From contig NZ_KQ956867.1 of NCBI RefSeq assembly GCF_001546485.1, positions 21,624 through 85,366 on the forward strand: a stretch of DNA of 63,743 nucleotides, in the 5' to 3' direction. A model generated the notes under the pieces. That model was not told the DNA's origin. It saw nothing but the letters and a program-made list of their open reading frames with translations, and made no database searches. Shown here piece after piece: positions 36,217 to 45,581 of this stretch. Made by a program: the position numbers and the translations under genes. The number at the start of each line of letters is the position of its first letter. Position 1 is the stretch's first letter. This stretch comes from Gardnerella vaginalis (GTDB lineage Bacteria > Actinomycetota > Actinomycetes > Actinomycetales > Bifidobacteriaceae).

Positions 36217-36844
36217 TTCAGTCGAGGCGGTTCAGGGGGAGTTGTTTAATCTTTCTCTCTCTGTTCATCGGCTTGACGGATATCGTGGTAGTGTTGCTAT
36301 GAAAGTTGCCGGTATTACTTACCGGCAACTTGATTATTGGGCGCGTAAAAGTATTATAGAGCCGTCAATTCATCCATCTAGTGGATCTGGTTCACGTCGC
36401 TTGTATTCTTTTAAAGATATTGCAATCATGGCTGTAGCTAAAAGATTACTTGACGCTGGCGTGAATCTTATCAATGTTACGACTGCTATTATTTTTCTGA
36501 ATCGCTATTCTGAAGAGCGTTTGCGTCATATGACTATTATTTGTGATGGTCAGTCTGTCCAAGAGTGCGATGAGAATCAAGATAATATGCGTCGTATGCT
36601 TGCCTCTGGCTTAGCGGTGTTTGCTATTGCTGTAGGTCGTATTGTTTCTCGCGTGGAAGAAGATTTAGCTGCCGAAAGTCCTGTTCATGATACTGCGAAT
36701 AATAGCGAGTCTTATGAAAAGCAGAAACATGCGCACAAATCTTCTGTAAAGCCTCATTTATCAGTAGATCAAGTATCATCCCAGGTAAAAGATAGTTTTG
36801 CAAAAAATAGCTCATGGAATCTTATTCAAGAAACATGGGGATAA
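36194..36844 (+). CDS. MerR-family transcriptional regulator (Rv1828/Rv1830-like)
   Basis: The 216-residue protein has GYRGSVAMKVAGITYRQLDYWAR, a winged helix-turn-helix of the short MerR type, then PSSGSGSRRLYSFKDI and a helical region to ~165. The C-terminal ~50 residues are Ser/Lys-rich and non-conserved. By the GITYRQLDYWAR motif it resembles the second MerR gene of the mycobacterial block (Rv1830) more than Rv1828. No cysteine effector site is visible. The ATG at 36194 overlaps the end of the FHA gene by 23 bases; a start at 36164 is also in frame. It probably regulates its own block, but no operator was identified. Confidence 0.87.
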   Translation: MTQLQSDDSVEAVQGELFNLSLSVHRLDGYRGSVAMKVAGITYRQLDYWARKSIIEPSIHPSSGSGSRRLYSFKDIAIMAVAKRLLDAGVNLINVTTAIIFLNRYSEERLRHMTIICDGQSVQECDENQDNMRRMLASGLAVFAIAVGRIVSRVEEDLAAESPVHDTANNSESYEKQKHAHKSSVKPHLSVDQVSSQVKDSFAKNSSWNLIQETWG

Positions 36845-36933
36845 TTAAGCTTCTGTATTGAGTATGTAGTGGGAAGCATGCTGGGATGTAATGTTGCTAA
36901 TAATGACTTTTTCTCATCTATGAGGTTCGGTAT

Positions 36934-37320
36934 ATGTTGCATATAGGTGTTATTGCTGCTGTGGTTATTTGCTGGTTGGCTGCTGTTGCACTATTTGTGT
37001 ACAGTCTGCTAGTAACTATTCGTGTTTTGTGGAAGTTGCAGCAAAGATGTTTTGCAGAAGTAAGCAATAATAATCGTCAATGTTGTAATATTACGCGATT
37101 AATGCCTTGGAGTATTGTTGTTACGCATTGTGCTGGCTTGTCGTGCGGCATGCTTGCGTATATGGTATTGCATATTATTTGCGATTTTGGATTCATTCAG
37201 CGTAATTCTTGGTTATTGTCGAATTCAGTGTTCATGCCATCGTATGTGATTATTATTGTGCTTATTGTTTTGAATCTTTCTGCTATGGTATATTGCGCGT
37301 ATAAAAGCTGTAAATCTTAA
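36934..37320 (+). CDS. Small integral membrane protein of unknown function
   Basis: The 128-residue protein has three hydrophobic segments (residues ~5-30, ~63-85 and ~103-123) separated by short basic and cysteine-containing loops. I do not recognise a family. It follows the MerR gene after 89 bases on the same strand, preceded by GAGGTTCGG 5 bases before the ATG. It converges on the HAD phosphatase gene without a visible terminator between them. Confidence 0.6.
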   Translation: MLHIGVIAAVVICWLAAVALFVYSLLVTIRVLWKLQQRCFAEVSNNNRQCCNITRLMPWSIVVTHCAGLSCGMLAYMVLHIICDFGFIQRNSWLLSNSVFMPSYVIIIVLIVLNLSAMVYCAYKSCKS

Positions 37321-37464
37321 TACGGCATATGCTGGCAGAGCACAATTGTAGGTTATATGCTCCAACATAATTTACTCATTCTGATATGCATATACAGCTA
37401 ATTTGACATAACGTACATTATCGGATAAATATTAGCATACACAAACGGATCAACCTTCAAGCAT

Positions 37465-38205
37465 TTATGCGAAATATTGGTGAACTGCTGTAGATAGTTC
37501 AGTTACATTATCAATAATTCTATAAGCACCGTGTGATGCGAGTTCACCTGGCTCTGCATAACCCCAAGCGCATCCTAAGCAATCTAATCCGCAATCCTTT
37601 GCTCCGTCAGCATCAGTCCAGCGATCGCCAACCATCAGTGCTTTGTCGCCTTGGGTAGGATCATAACCAATCTCATCAAAAACATAACGTATAACTTGAG
37701 CTTTCGTAATACGCGTCATATCTTTGCTTGCGCCATAAATCCCATCAATAAGCTCAGTCAACCCAAAATAATCACAAATAGGTTTTACTTGATATTCGGG
37801 CTTACAAGATGCAGTTGCTAAATAAAAGCCTGCGTTACGCAATGCTATAAGCTGTTCAGGAATACCATCGTATACTCTATTTAATAAGCAGCCTGGAATT
37901 TTGTTTCCTGGAATATTTGGATCGTCAAATGCAGCAATTTCAGAATAATATTTGCGATATATAGCAAGACCTTGCTGCTGTAGATTTTCAGGAACATTAA
38001 TTCGCTGGAAGGATTCTAAAATTGACGGCCCAATAAAACGTTGCATTTCAGCATCGTCAGGAATAGGTTGTTGCAACTCTTGTAAAGCAAGCTTAGCACA
38101 AGTAATAATACCCGCATCAGATTGAGTTAACGTGCCATCAAGATCAAGCAATACAATACGATGTGTACGAGAGCTTGTACTTGAATACGTTGAGGATTCA
38201 CTCAT
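37465..38205 (-). CDS. HAD-superfamily phosphatase (Gph-like)
   Basis: The 246-residue protein has the HAD motifs: LLDLDGTLTQS (nucleophile Asp and acid/base Asp), LATASCKPE (Thr/Ser motif II), and MVGDRWTDADGAK (motif IV acids). The cap between motif I and II is helical, as in phosphoglycolate-phosphatase-type enzymes. Substrate is unknown. The start at 38205 (ATGAGTGA) overlaps the stop of rbpA by 8 bases, so translation is coupled; a start 7 codons upstream would lie further into rbpA. Confidence 0.87.
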   Translation of the reverse strand: MSESSTYSSTSSRTHRIVLLDLDGTLTQSDAGIITCAKLALQELQQPIPDDAEMQRFIGPSILESFQRINVPENLQQQGLAIYRKYYSEIAAFDDPNIPGNKIPGCLLNRVYDGIPEQLIALRNAGFYLATASCKPEYQVKPICDYFGLTELIDGIYGASKDMTRITKAQVIRYVFDEIGYDPTQGDKALMVGDRWTDADGAKDCGLDCLGCAWGYAEPGELASHGAYRIIDNVTELSTAVHQYFA

Positions 38206-38545
38206 AATCAGGAATCCATCCCTCATGATGCATTGTTAAGCGCTTATTGAGTAAAGTTTTTAACTCTTCTTCACTGCGGCGTTCAAGTAGCATATCCCAA
38301 TGGGTGCGTGATGGTTTATTGAAATCATCATCAGGACGATCATTATCGCCTTCACGATGCGCAATCATACCGCATCGGCATTCCCATTCTTCAGGAATCT
38401 CTGCGCCTTGAGCAAAAGGAAGAATCGTACGGTGACCTTTTGGACATACGTACGCTACATCATTACGTGCAGCAAAATCCACATTATCGTCGGATTCCAA
38501 TGATTTTGCGCCAATGCTCATACCGCGCAAACTGCGTTCTGCCAT
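38198..38545 (-). CDS. rbpA: RNA polymerase-binding protein RbpA
   Basis: RbpA is an actinobacterial RNA polymerase partner that stabilises open complexes with the primary sigma factor. The 115-residue protein starts MAERSLRGMSIGAKSLESD, which fits the N-terminal tail. It then has the zinc-type core YVCPKGHRT ... WECRCG (C-x3-H with C-x-C) and the C-terminal sigma-interacting helix segment HWDMLLERRSEEELKTLLNKRL. It sits between helY upstream and the HAD gene downstream on the minus strand. Confidence 0.96.
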   Translation of the reverse strand: MAERSLRGMSIGAKSLESDDNVDFAARNDVAYVCPKGHRTILPFAQGAEIPEEWECRCGMIAHREGDNDRPDDDFNKPSRTHWDMLLERRSEEELKTLLNKRLTMHHEGWIPDYE

Positions 38546-38640
38546 AGTATCTCCTTGTGTAGTACCTTATAAAATTACCGAATTGCACGGACGAGATAAT
38601 TACGCCTATCAATTCTTAGCATAGTAATTTCCATATATTG

Positions 38641-41286
38641 TTATACATCTGAATACGCTACAACGCCACGATTTATAAGTTTCGCAGCTTCGTGAGCAGA
38701 TGAAGCAAGATGGTCGTCAACACCATCAATGTTTTGTAAATATTCTCCTGCATTAGCAAGCTGAGTAAGCAAATCAATAAGGCGTTTTGCTTGGCGCACA
38801 AAATCACCGCCAGTAATGTCGGTATTACGTATAATTTCAGCCAAATCAGCACCATTAGCCCAATCGTACATAATGTCTACAGCACCAAATTCAAGCGGTC
38901 GTAACACAGGCAGATGTGCATTAGCGCATAAAGCGCTGATACGCATAAAGAGTTCTTTCATGTGCAAAACTGTAGTAAATACAGTTCCATCTTCTCCTCC
39001 AGGATACCTTCGAGGCTCTCCGCCAGAAGGGCCTCGAGATTCATAAACCAATGCTGATAAACAAGATAACAACTCAAGCGGAGTAAGATTATTAAAGATC
39101 CCTTCACAAAGAGCTTCAGCAAACACGATGTCTAACTCATTGTACAATCTTCGTAACAGTTGCCCGCGATTGGTAAGAGATATTATGTTGTTGCGTTTAT
39201 CGGCACTTGCCGGTTGCAAATAGTTCAAATACGTAAGCACATCGCAAATATGGTCAAACGTGCGTGCTACAGAACCAGTGCGAGACTCATAGCGTTCACG
39301 CACTTGTTCAAGTTCTTTATGCTCGCGCATCCAGTGGTATCCCCAACGCAAATGCTGCTGAATATCTGAGCAGCCAGCGCACGGATGTGTGCGTTCCTGT
39401 TCACGTAAACGTTCAATGGTTGCGTCTAATGCTTTAAAGGCTGCAGTACGTTCAGCATCAGTATGGAATAAGGTATGTTTAAGTTTACGACGTTGCTCAT
39501 GTTGAGCATCTTTAAGTTTAATTCTAAGCTCCAAAAACTCAGCAAAATTGCCCTGATCACAATGGAATGCTTCTTCATAACCTTTGAGTGCTTCTTCAAG
39601 CTTGCTCATGCGTTCATGTAAACGTTGTGCGGAGGCATTAGCTTCCCATTGTGCAAAAGAACGATCCAGTGTAGTTCTAGCAGTGTCTGCATCGCTGGAA
39701 TGAAGCAAATTCACAGCCATATTAAACGTTGGTACGAAACTAGAATGTAAAGGATACACGCGTTTACTAGAAAGTGCTGCAGCTTGTTGAGGTACAAAAT
39801 CAGCGTGATCTACAAGCACAGCGTGGCCAATATCATCAATTCCGCGCCTTCCAGCACGTCCTGTAAGCTGAGTAAATTCGCCTGGAGTAAGAGGCACGTG
39901 TCCTGTGCCATCAAACTTTACTAGCTTTTCTACAACAACGCTTCTTGCAGGCATATTTAAGCCCAAAGCTAGTGTTTCAGTAGCGAAAACAACTTTAATA
40001 AGTCCACGCTCGAACAGTGTTTCAACAATATGCCTAAATAGTGCAATCATTCCAGCATGATGTGCTGCAAATCCTTGCTCAAGTGCAAAACGGAAACGTT
40101 CAAAAGAAAGTGCATGTAAATCGTCTTTTGAAAGTTGATTGGCGACCATGTTGTCAACAATTTTGCGAATTTCATACATTTCTTCATCAGACGTCAGTAT
40201 TAATCCAGCATTCAAGCATTGCTGGACAGCTTGATCGCATCCTGAACGAGAAAAGATAAAGTAAATTCCAGGAAGCATCCTTAAGTAATCTAATTCGTCA
40301 ATAACAGCCCAGCGTTTAGGAGTATGACGACGAGCAGATGTATCTGTCTCAGCCACTCCCCTTTTAACAACGTGCTTCTTACCTTTTCTATAGCGGTATT
40401 TACTATCGCTGTACGACTCTTTACGACGACGCGCTCTATGCTCCCAATCGTTAAGTTTTCTAGTTAACGTTGGGTTGACGCGTTGAGTAATATTGCCTTT
40501 TGAGTCATGATCATACAAATCTAGTAATTCAGGCTCCGTTTCAGAATCTTCTTGAATAACAACATGTCTTTCAAGAGGCACAGGCCTATGCTCGTTAACA
40601 ACCAAATGAGTTTTTCCACGCACAGATTCAAGCCATGCAGAAAAATCTTCAACATTTGAAACCGTTGCTGACAACCCAATAATTTTTACCGATGTTGGAA
40701 GGTGAATAATAACTTCTTCCCACACTGCGCCGCGGAATTTATCTGCCAAATAATGAATTTCGTCTAAAATAACAAAGCCAAGAGATTGCAACGTAATCGA
40801 ATGCTCATATAGCATATTTCTCAAAACTTCGGTAGTCATCACAACAATGTCGGCTTCAGGATTTACAGAAGTATCCCCCGTTAATAAGCCCACTTTGTCA
40901 GTGCCGTACAGTTCGCAAAAATCATGATATTTTTGATTACTGAGAGCTTTAATTGGTGTAGTATAAAATGCTTTTATATTACGTTGTTGAGCAAGGAAAA
41001 CAGCAAAATCTGCAACAACGGTTTTTCCAGCACCTGTAGGAGCTGCAACTAAAACATTATCACCAGCTTCTAAAGCATCAATCGCTTCATGCTGAAAGTC
41101 GTCAAGATTAAAAGAGAGTGAATGCTCAAAGCGTGCCGCCATTGAGTGTTCACGTTGTATTACGTTGCGAAAAGCAGCAAAACGTTGTGCTGGAGATAGT
41201 GCAACATTATTATGTTCACAATCATTCGTGTTATTCGCACAAGATTTGCTAGTTTGCAACCGCGATGAATGAGACATAAACAACAT
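38641..41286 (-). CDS. helY: DEAD/DEAH-box RNA helicase, HelY/Mtr4-like
   Basis: The 881-residue superfamily 2 helicase has the Walker A motif VAAPTGAGKTVVADF, motif II LDEIHYLADKFRG, motif III LSATVSN, HHAGM and the QLTGRAGRRGID motif VI. The C-terminal third holds a helical DSHCT-like domain (LGEIFNN-type region ALCEGIFNNLTPLELLSCL). Ski2/Mtr4-like helicases of this kind (HelY in actinobacteria) are linked to RNA processing. A CAGCSD cluster near residue 640 could bind metal but is not a defined motif. rbpA follows after 95 bases. GAGAAAG precedes the ATG. Confidence 0.93.
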   Translation of the reverse strand: MLFMSHSSRLQTSKSCANNTNDCEHNNVALSPAQRFAAFRNVIQREHSMAARFEHSLSFNLDDFQHEAIDALEAGDNVLVAAPTGAGKTVVADFAVFLAQQRNIKAFYTTPIKALSNQKYHDFCELYGTDKVGLLTGDTSVNPEADIVVMTTEVLRNMLYEHSITLQSLGFVILDEIHYLADKFRGAVWEEVIIHLPTSVKIIGLSATVSNVEDFSAWLESVRGKTHLVVNEHRPVPLERHVVIQEDSETEPELLDLYDHDSKGNITQRVNPTLTRKLNDWEHRARRRKESYSDSKYRYRKGKKHVVKRGVAETDTSARRHTPKRWAVIDELDYLRMLPGIYFIFSRSGCDQAVQQCLNAGLILTSDEEMYEIRKIVDNMVANQLSKDDLHALSFERFRFALEQGFAAHHAGMIALFRHIVETLFERGLIKVVFATETLALGLNMPARSVVVEKLVKFDGTGHVPLTPGEFTQLTGRAGRRGIDDIGHAVLVDHADFVPQQAAALSSKRVYPLHSSFVPTFNMAVNLLHSSDADTARTTLDRSFAQWEANASAQRLHERMSKLEEALKGYEEAFHCDQGNFAEFLELRIKLKDAQHEQRRKLKHTLFHTDAERTAAFKALDATIERLREQERTHPCAGCSDIQQHLRWGYHWMREHKELEQVRERYESRTGSVARTFDHICDVLTYLNYLQPASADKRNNIISLTNRGQLLRRLYNELDIVFAEALCEGIFNNLTPLELLSCLSALVYESRGPSGGEPRRYPGGEDGTVFTTVLHMKELFMRISALCANAHLPVLRPLEFGAVDIMYDWANGADLAEIIRNTDITGGDFVRQAKRLIDLLTQLANAGEYLQNIDGVDDHLASSAHEAAKLINRGVVAYSDV

Positions 41287-41368
41287 ATCGCTTTCTCATA
41301 AAATTACGGAACGAAGAAAGTTGCAATACTAAGTAGGTATTGCAAAACGCGCATCTTACTATCAACAG

Positions 41369-41707
41369 CTATAGTTGAATATCTTCTTCACGTAACGATT
41401 TTTTATCCCAATGCAGCCATATTGCGCGATGAATTTCGCGAATATGTTGATGACGCTCAACAACCTTTTCTCTAGTACGCTCATAGCGTTCTGCAGATTT
41501 TTGAATAGGCAACGTAAAAAGAGGATCTGTAGGCTCGTCGTCGTTCTCATGAGTCTCGTTTAAGGCTTCAAACTTAGAGGCTGCACTATCTGTAAAACTA
41601 AAGCAAGTCTTGGCTAGTCGCATTGCACTTAAAACAACTACCACTATTCCGGCAGCAATCATGCATAGCATAAACATTGTAATGACTAGCCAAATCCACC
41701 ACGGCAT
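41369..41707 (-). CDS. Small single-helix membrane protein
   Basis: The start at 41707 has GGAGGAG just upstream; 112 residues follow. One hydrophobic helix (MPWWIWLVITMFMLCMIAAGIVVVVL region) is followed by a hydrophilic domain with an acidic linker and a basic, coiled-coil-like C-terminal half. No known family is recognised, although small membrane proteins follow WYL regulators in related genomes. Its ATG lies 1 base after the stop of the WYL gene, so the two are translationally coupled. Confidence 0.75.
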   Translation of the reverse strand: MPWWIWLVITMFMLCMIAAGIVVVVLSAMRLAKTCFSFTDSAASKFEALNETHENDDEPTDPLFTLPIQKSAERYERTREKVVERHQHIREIHRAIWLHWDKKSLREEDIQL

Positions 41708-41708
41708 A

Positions 41709-43634
41709 CTACTCCTCCGTATTTGCGTTATCAGCGTGATTAACACTTAATTCACGCTGCGCACGAGCAATAATCATGCTGCGCAATGTTTCTGGAGCAA
41801 CAGCGGTAATATGTCGTGCATGCGCAATACAAAAAGCTACAAACCAAGAATCTGACGAAACAGTAAGACGAACTTTTACACCGTTGCCGCAAGGTTCTAC
41901 AGTAGCGCCAGAAAGATTCTTTAAGAAATTCAACTCTGTTTCATCAGTCATAAAGCATGTTTCTGTACCATTATCAAAACTCCACTTACGTAGTTCGCTA
42001 ACTGGCACGTCAGGAATCGTCACTGGAGAAACAGGTGACACAACTTCTGCACGCTCAATACGTGCTACACGCAAAACTTGCCAAATACGAGGCAAACCGT
42101 TAGCTTTATTAATCGTCGTGTCTTTAGTAACAAATTCGCGCTTATCTTCTGGCGTCTGCTGCTCAACATCAGTCCACACAGCAACGTAGTACACGCCTTC
42201 ATCAACATAAATCTTTGAAGGCGCTACAATCTTACGACGAATACGTCCGGCTCCATCAGTGTACTCCATATCTAACAGCGATTGAGTATTAATAGCGCTG
42301 CGCACAATAGAGCAATTACGAGGTTCAATCTCGTATCCAGTTAGACTTAGCCATGGTGTTTGCCCTGGCAGCACATGGCGACGAAGACGCTTATATAACG
42401 ATTCTGCCTGTTCGCGCTGTTCAACAGGCAAAAGCAATGAATGAGCCAAATAATTTGCTGATGCTGTGAGCATACTCAAATACTGTTGCGAAATACCAGC
42501 AAGACGTTCTAAGCCCAAAGAATTTGTAGCAGAAACAATATTCTCGTTCTCAAGAAGAGTCCAATCAATATCGAAGAATTGACTTCCAGCCATTTCACCA
42601 TCATCAGAAACGGTGGTTAGTGTATTAATATCTTTGTGAAGAATAGTAACAAAACGATGAAGTTCATCATCATTCTTCGGTTTACCAATAAAACGTTCTG
42701 CAAGCTCATTTAACGGGAATTCTTCACCAAGATGTGCAGATAAGAACAGCATTAATCGCAAACGACGATCTACTTCACTGCCAGTTTGGAACGATGAACC
42801 TTTCTTTGAATGTGCTTTACTAGTGTCACTCTCTTGAGTATCTGAAGTACCTCGTGCTACTTCTACACTATTTTCTGCATCAATTGACTGTTCTTGTTCA
42901 TCGTAGGAAGCAAATTCAACTGCTGCATGCAAGCGACGATGGAATGCATCAACAGCTTCCTGTGGACTTACCACACTTGAACCAGGATGCTCCAATACAA
43001 ACATTGCTAAATCATCAGCATCTGTATAAGCAACGTTTAAATGCTCCCCATCAACATCTACTGTTGCTGCAAAACGACGCGAATCGATAACTTTCACCAA
43101 AGAGTCAGGTAGTGTCTGAGTGCCAAGACCTGGAGCAATAGAATCCAAACCTAACCCTGGAATCGGTGTTTGTGGAACGCGAGGAGCCGTACGAGAAGTG
43201 CGTTGCTGTTCATGCTGATCGGATTCGAGCGAAGAAATAGACATAGAACGAGCAAGATAATTCGCAGCTGCTAATACTGGCAACTCCGCTTGATCGAAGC
43301 GCAGACGCACACGAGGCTCATCACCCAACTGCAAACGATACGACGCAAAATCTTGACCTTCTGACTTTGAAGAATACTCAGGTTGCCTAGATTCAATTGC
43401 GATACCCATAGCAGCGAGCTTTGCACGGTCACGCTGGAATTGTTTTGCGAACGCTGCTTTAGCTGCTTGATCTGCAAGCTCACCATATGAATCTGCATAT
43501 GCTTTTACGCGTTGCGCAATTTGCCGCGAAGTCAGCCATTGCGGGAATGCGGAAGACAATACAGCGAGCACATCAAGCTCGTGTTTGCCCCATTTGTCGG
43601 AAAAACGTCGCCTTCCGTTGCTTCCTTCTACCAT
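41709..43634 (-). CDS. WYL-domain transcriptional regulator, PafB-PafC fusion type
   Basis: The 641-residue protein appears to be two homologous halves. Each begins with a helix-turn-helix (first: FSDKWGKHELDVLAVLSSAFPQWLTSRQIAQRV; second near residue ~270: RRLRLMLFLSAHLGEEFPLNELAERF, written in part) and is followed by a beta-rich WYL region. In mycobacteria PafB and PafC are separate WYL proteins that together activate the RecA-independent DNA damage response; fused versions are known in other Actinobacteria. Residues ~215-260 are a Ser/Glu-rich linker. A strong GAGGA precedes the ATG. Which genes it controls cannot be read here. Confidence 0.87.
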   Translation of the reverse strand: MVEGSNGRRRFSDKWGKHELDVLAVLSSAFPQWLTSRQIAQRVKAYADSYGELADQAAKAAFAKQFQRDRAKLAAMGIAIESRQPEYSSKSEGQDFASYRLQLGDEPRVRLRFDQAELPVLAAANYLARSMSISSLESDQHEQQRTSRTAPRVPQTPIPGLGLDSIAPGLGTQTLPDSLVKVIDSRRFAATVDVDGEHLNVAYTDADDLAMFVLEHPGSSVVSPQEAVDAFHRRLHAAVEFASYDEQEQSIDAENSVEVARGTSDTQESDTSKAHSKKGSSFQTGSEVDRRLRLMLFLSAHLGEEFPLNELAERFIGKPKNDDELHRFVTILHKDINTLTTVSDDGEMAGSQFFDIDWTLLENENIVSATNSLGLERLAGISQQYLSMLTASANYLAHSLLLPVEQREQAESLYKRLRRHVLPGQTPWLSLTGYEIEPRNCSIVRSAINTQSLLDMEYTDGAGRIRRKIVAPSKIYVDEGVYYVAVWTDVEQQTPEDKREFVTKDTTINKANGLPRIWQVLRVARIERAEVVSPVSPVTIPDVPVSELRKWSFDNGTETCFMTDETELNFLKNLSGATVEPCGNGVKVRLTVSSDSWFVAFCIAHARHITAVAPETLRSMIIARAQRELSVNHADNANTEE

Positions 43635-43929
43635 TAGTCCTCACGTATCGTTATTAGTTCTGTTTATATATATATGTGCTGCGCATAAAGTATCGCTGTG
43701 TTGCAGATTTACTTCTTGCGTTATATTGCACACGCTATTCTATTTTAATGGTGTTTTGCGGTACGTGTGGACATTTTTCAAAAAAGTTGTGATATTTCTC
43801 GATTTTTTATTCACGCGCACAGCAACAACGTTGAAAATACGCCATTTTCATGCGACACGCCATATTAACTTTCGTGGGAATTGTATTTCTTACGAGCCTA
43901 GAAAGCCACAGCATGCGCATATTATGGTA

Positions 43930-45357
43930 TTACACCCAAGAATCTGGCTCAATTCCTTGCGGTCCTACAAACTCTCCATTTGGCACATAACTTGGTTCTC
44001 CTGTATCTTCTAACACTGCATCAGCAAACATAGAGACTTGATTGCCGAAAGTCCAGTCACCTCGAATAGTTACTGATTTTGCTGCTGCTAATGCAGGCAC
44101 AGAGTATGGGAAACGCTCATTAAAATCGTTGATATTTTTGTAATATCGCGGATCTAAATCTATGTCAGGAAAGATATAGTTACCATCTTCCATTTCGTAA
44201 GAATCAGTAAGATGGAAGCGATCTGAACGCATAATAAACAAGTCGTTAGTGGTTTTTACTGGCAAGAATCGCATGCGGTCAACTTCTACACAAATTGCAT
44301 CATCAAATAATGAAGCTACAGCGCCCATAGCAGTTTCTAATTGGATTACCGGCGTGCTGTTGCTATCTGTAGGATCAACAGTTTTTCGATTGCAAATAAC
44401 GGGTAGTGGCAAAATGCCGTTGTATTCTTCCAGCTTTTTTTGCAACGCATCGACGCGAACCCAAATATTATTAGTATTAAAATATGGATGCTTTTTAATA
44501 CTTTGTGCGCTTCTACGATCTTCAGGATGAACCTGTGTCATTTCACGAAGTATTAAACGCCCAGATTGTGCATCCCGAACAATATGACCACCCTTACGGT
44601 CAGCTTGGGTACGTTTCGCTACTTCAATCATGATTGGAGCGCCTGTATTTTCAAAATGCTGCGCAAGAGTGCGAGAAGGTCTGGCGCCTAAATTGTCAGA
44701 ATTTGAAATAAATAAATACTTAATTCCGTGCTTTTGCAAAATGTGCAGCAGATCAGATTCCCAAAGTGTTGAGAAAATGTCTCCATGCCCTGGAGGACAC
44801 CATTCAAGAGAAGGATCATTGCTATGTGAAACTGGTTCTCGAGTTTCTTCTACTAATTTAGGTTCTTGATGCTGAATAATTTCTACAGGAATATCGTTTT
44901 GCGTAAATTTGCGGTTGCGTTTAAGCACTTGCAAAGTATCGTGTGAAGTTCGGAAAGAATTCATAAAAATAAGAGGAAGCTCAACTCCTAAACGCTGACG
45001 CGCTGTAAGAACTTGACCAATAATAATATCTATAAAACGCATTTGCCGTGCTTTATGCCTACGGACAGGCAGTAAGGATTTTGCGCAGGACAATCCCATA
45101 GAAGTTCCCAAACCACCATTAAGCTTAATAAACGCTGTTTTAGCGAATGCATTTACAGCTTTATCGTGGTCAATAGTTTCGTAAATTTCATGGAAGGTTG
45201 GCACAGTTTTTATTGGTTCTACTGTATTCTCTCGAATAAATTCACTTGATTGATCGTTTCGCCATACATCGTACAAGTGAGCAAATTGTTCAATAGCAGT
45301 ATCGCTCATATTGTGTTCGCGCATCTTTGCGGCGGACAACTCAAATGCGTCATCCAT
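43930..45357 (-). CDS. ugpA: UTP-glucose-1-phosphate uridylyltransferase, UDPGP (eukaryote-like) family
   Basis: The 475-residue enzyme makes UDP-glucose. It has the N-terminal nucleotide loop KLNGGLGTSMGLSCAKSLLPV, the WCPPGHGDIFSTLWES substrate segment and SNSDNLGARPS. The family is the eukaryote-type UDPGP fold rather than the bacterial GalU, a feature of bifidobacteria, where it supports galactose and glycan sugar use. AGGAGG sits before the ATG. The gene lies downstream of the glutamate transporter operon but is isolated from it by a terminator. Confidence 0.93.
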   Translation of the reverse strand: MDDAFELSAAKMREHNMSDTAIEQFAHLYDVWRNDQSSEFIRENTVEPIKTVPTFHEIYETIDHDKAVNAFAKTAFIKLNGGLGTSMGLSCAKSLLPVRRHKARQMRFIDIIIGQVLTARQRLGVELPLIFMNSFRTSHDTLQVLKRNRKFTQNDIPVEIIQHQEPKLVEETREPVSHSNDPSLEWCPPGHGDIFSTLWESDLLHILQKHGIKYLFISNSDNLGARPSRTLAQHFENTGAPIMIEVAKRTQADRKGGHIVRDAQSGRLILREMTQVHPEDRRSAQSIKKHPYFNTNNIWVRVDALQKKLEEYNGILPLPVICNRKTVDPTDSNSTPVIQLETAMGAVASLFDDAICVEVDRMRFLPVKTTNDLFIMRSDRFHLTDSYEMEDGNYIFPDIDLDPRYYKNINDFNERFPYSVPALAAAKSVTIRGDWTFGNQVSMFADAVLEDTGEPSYVPNGEFVGPQGIEPDSWV

Positions 45358-45527
45358 GTAATAGCCTCCTCGTATGCATGTGACCTTAACAGTTTAGCGA
45401 TTTGTACGGCTGTTCGCAAACGTGCTTCACTGTAAACGTATTACGTGATTATTACTGTTCCATTATTTTGTTCATGAGGTTGAGTTTTATTACGACTACG
45501 TATTCTTCTACTGAGTATTAAAAAATA

Positions 45528-45566
45528 AAAAGCGTAGTCAATAAACAATGTTATTGACTACGCTTA
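45528..45566 (-). terminator. Intrinsic terminator of the glu transporter operon
   Basis: AAGCGTAGTCAATAA (45530-45544) and TTATTGACTACGCTT (45551-45565) form a perfect 15-base stem with a 6-base loop. On the minus strand it is followed by TTTTTATTTTTT. Confidence 0.92.
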
Positions 45567-45581
45567 TGAATTCGCTACGGA

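Noticed and set aside
43635-43929. Gene or RNA in the gap between UGPase and the WYL regulator
   Set aside because: Small frames there lack ribosome sites and protein-like composition, and no tRNA or stable hairpin is visible.
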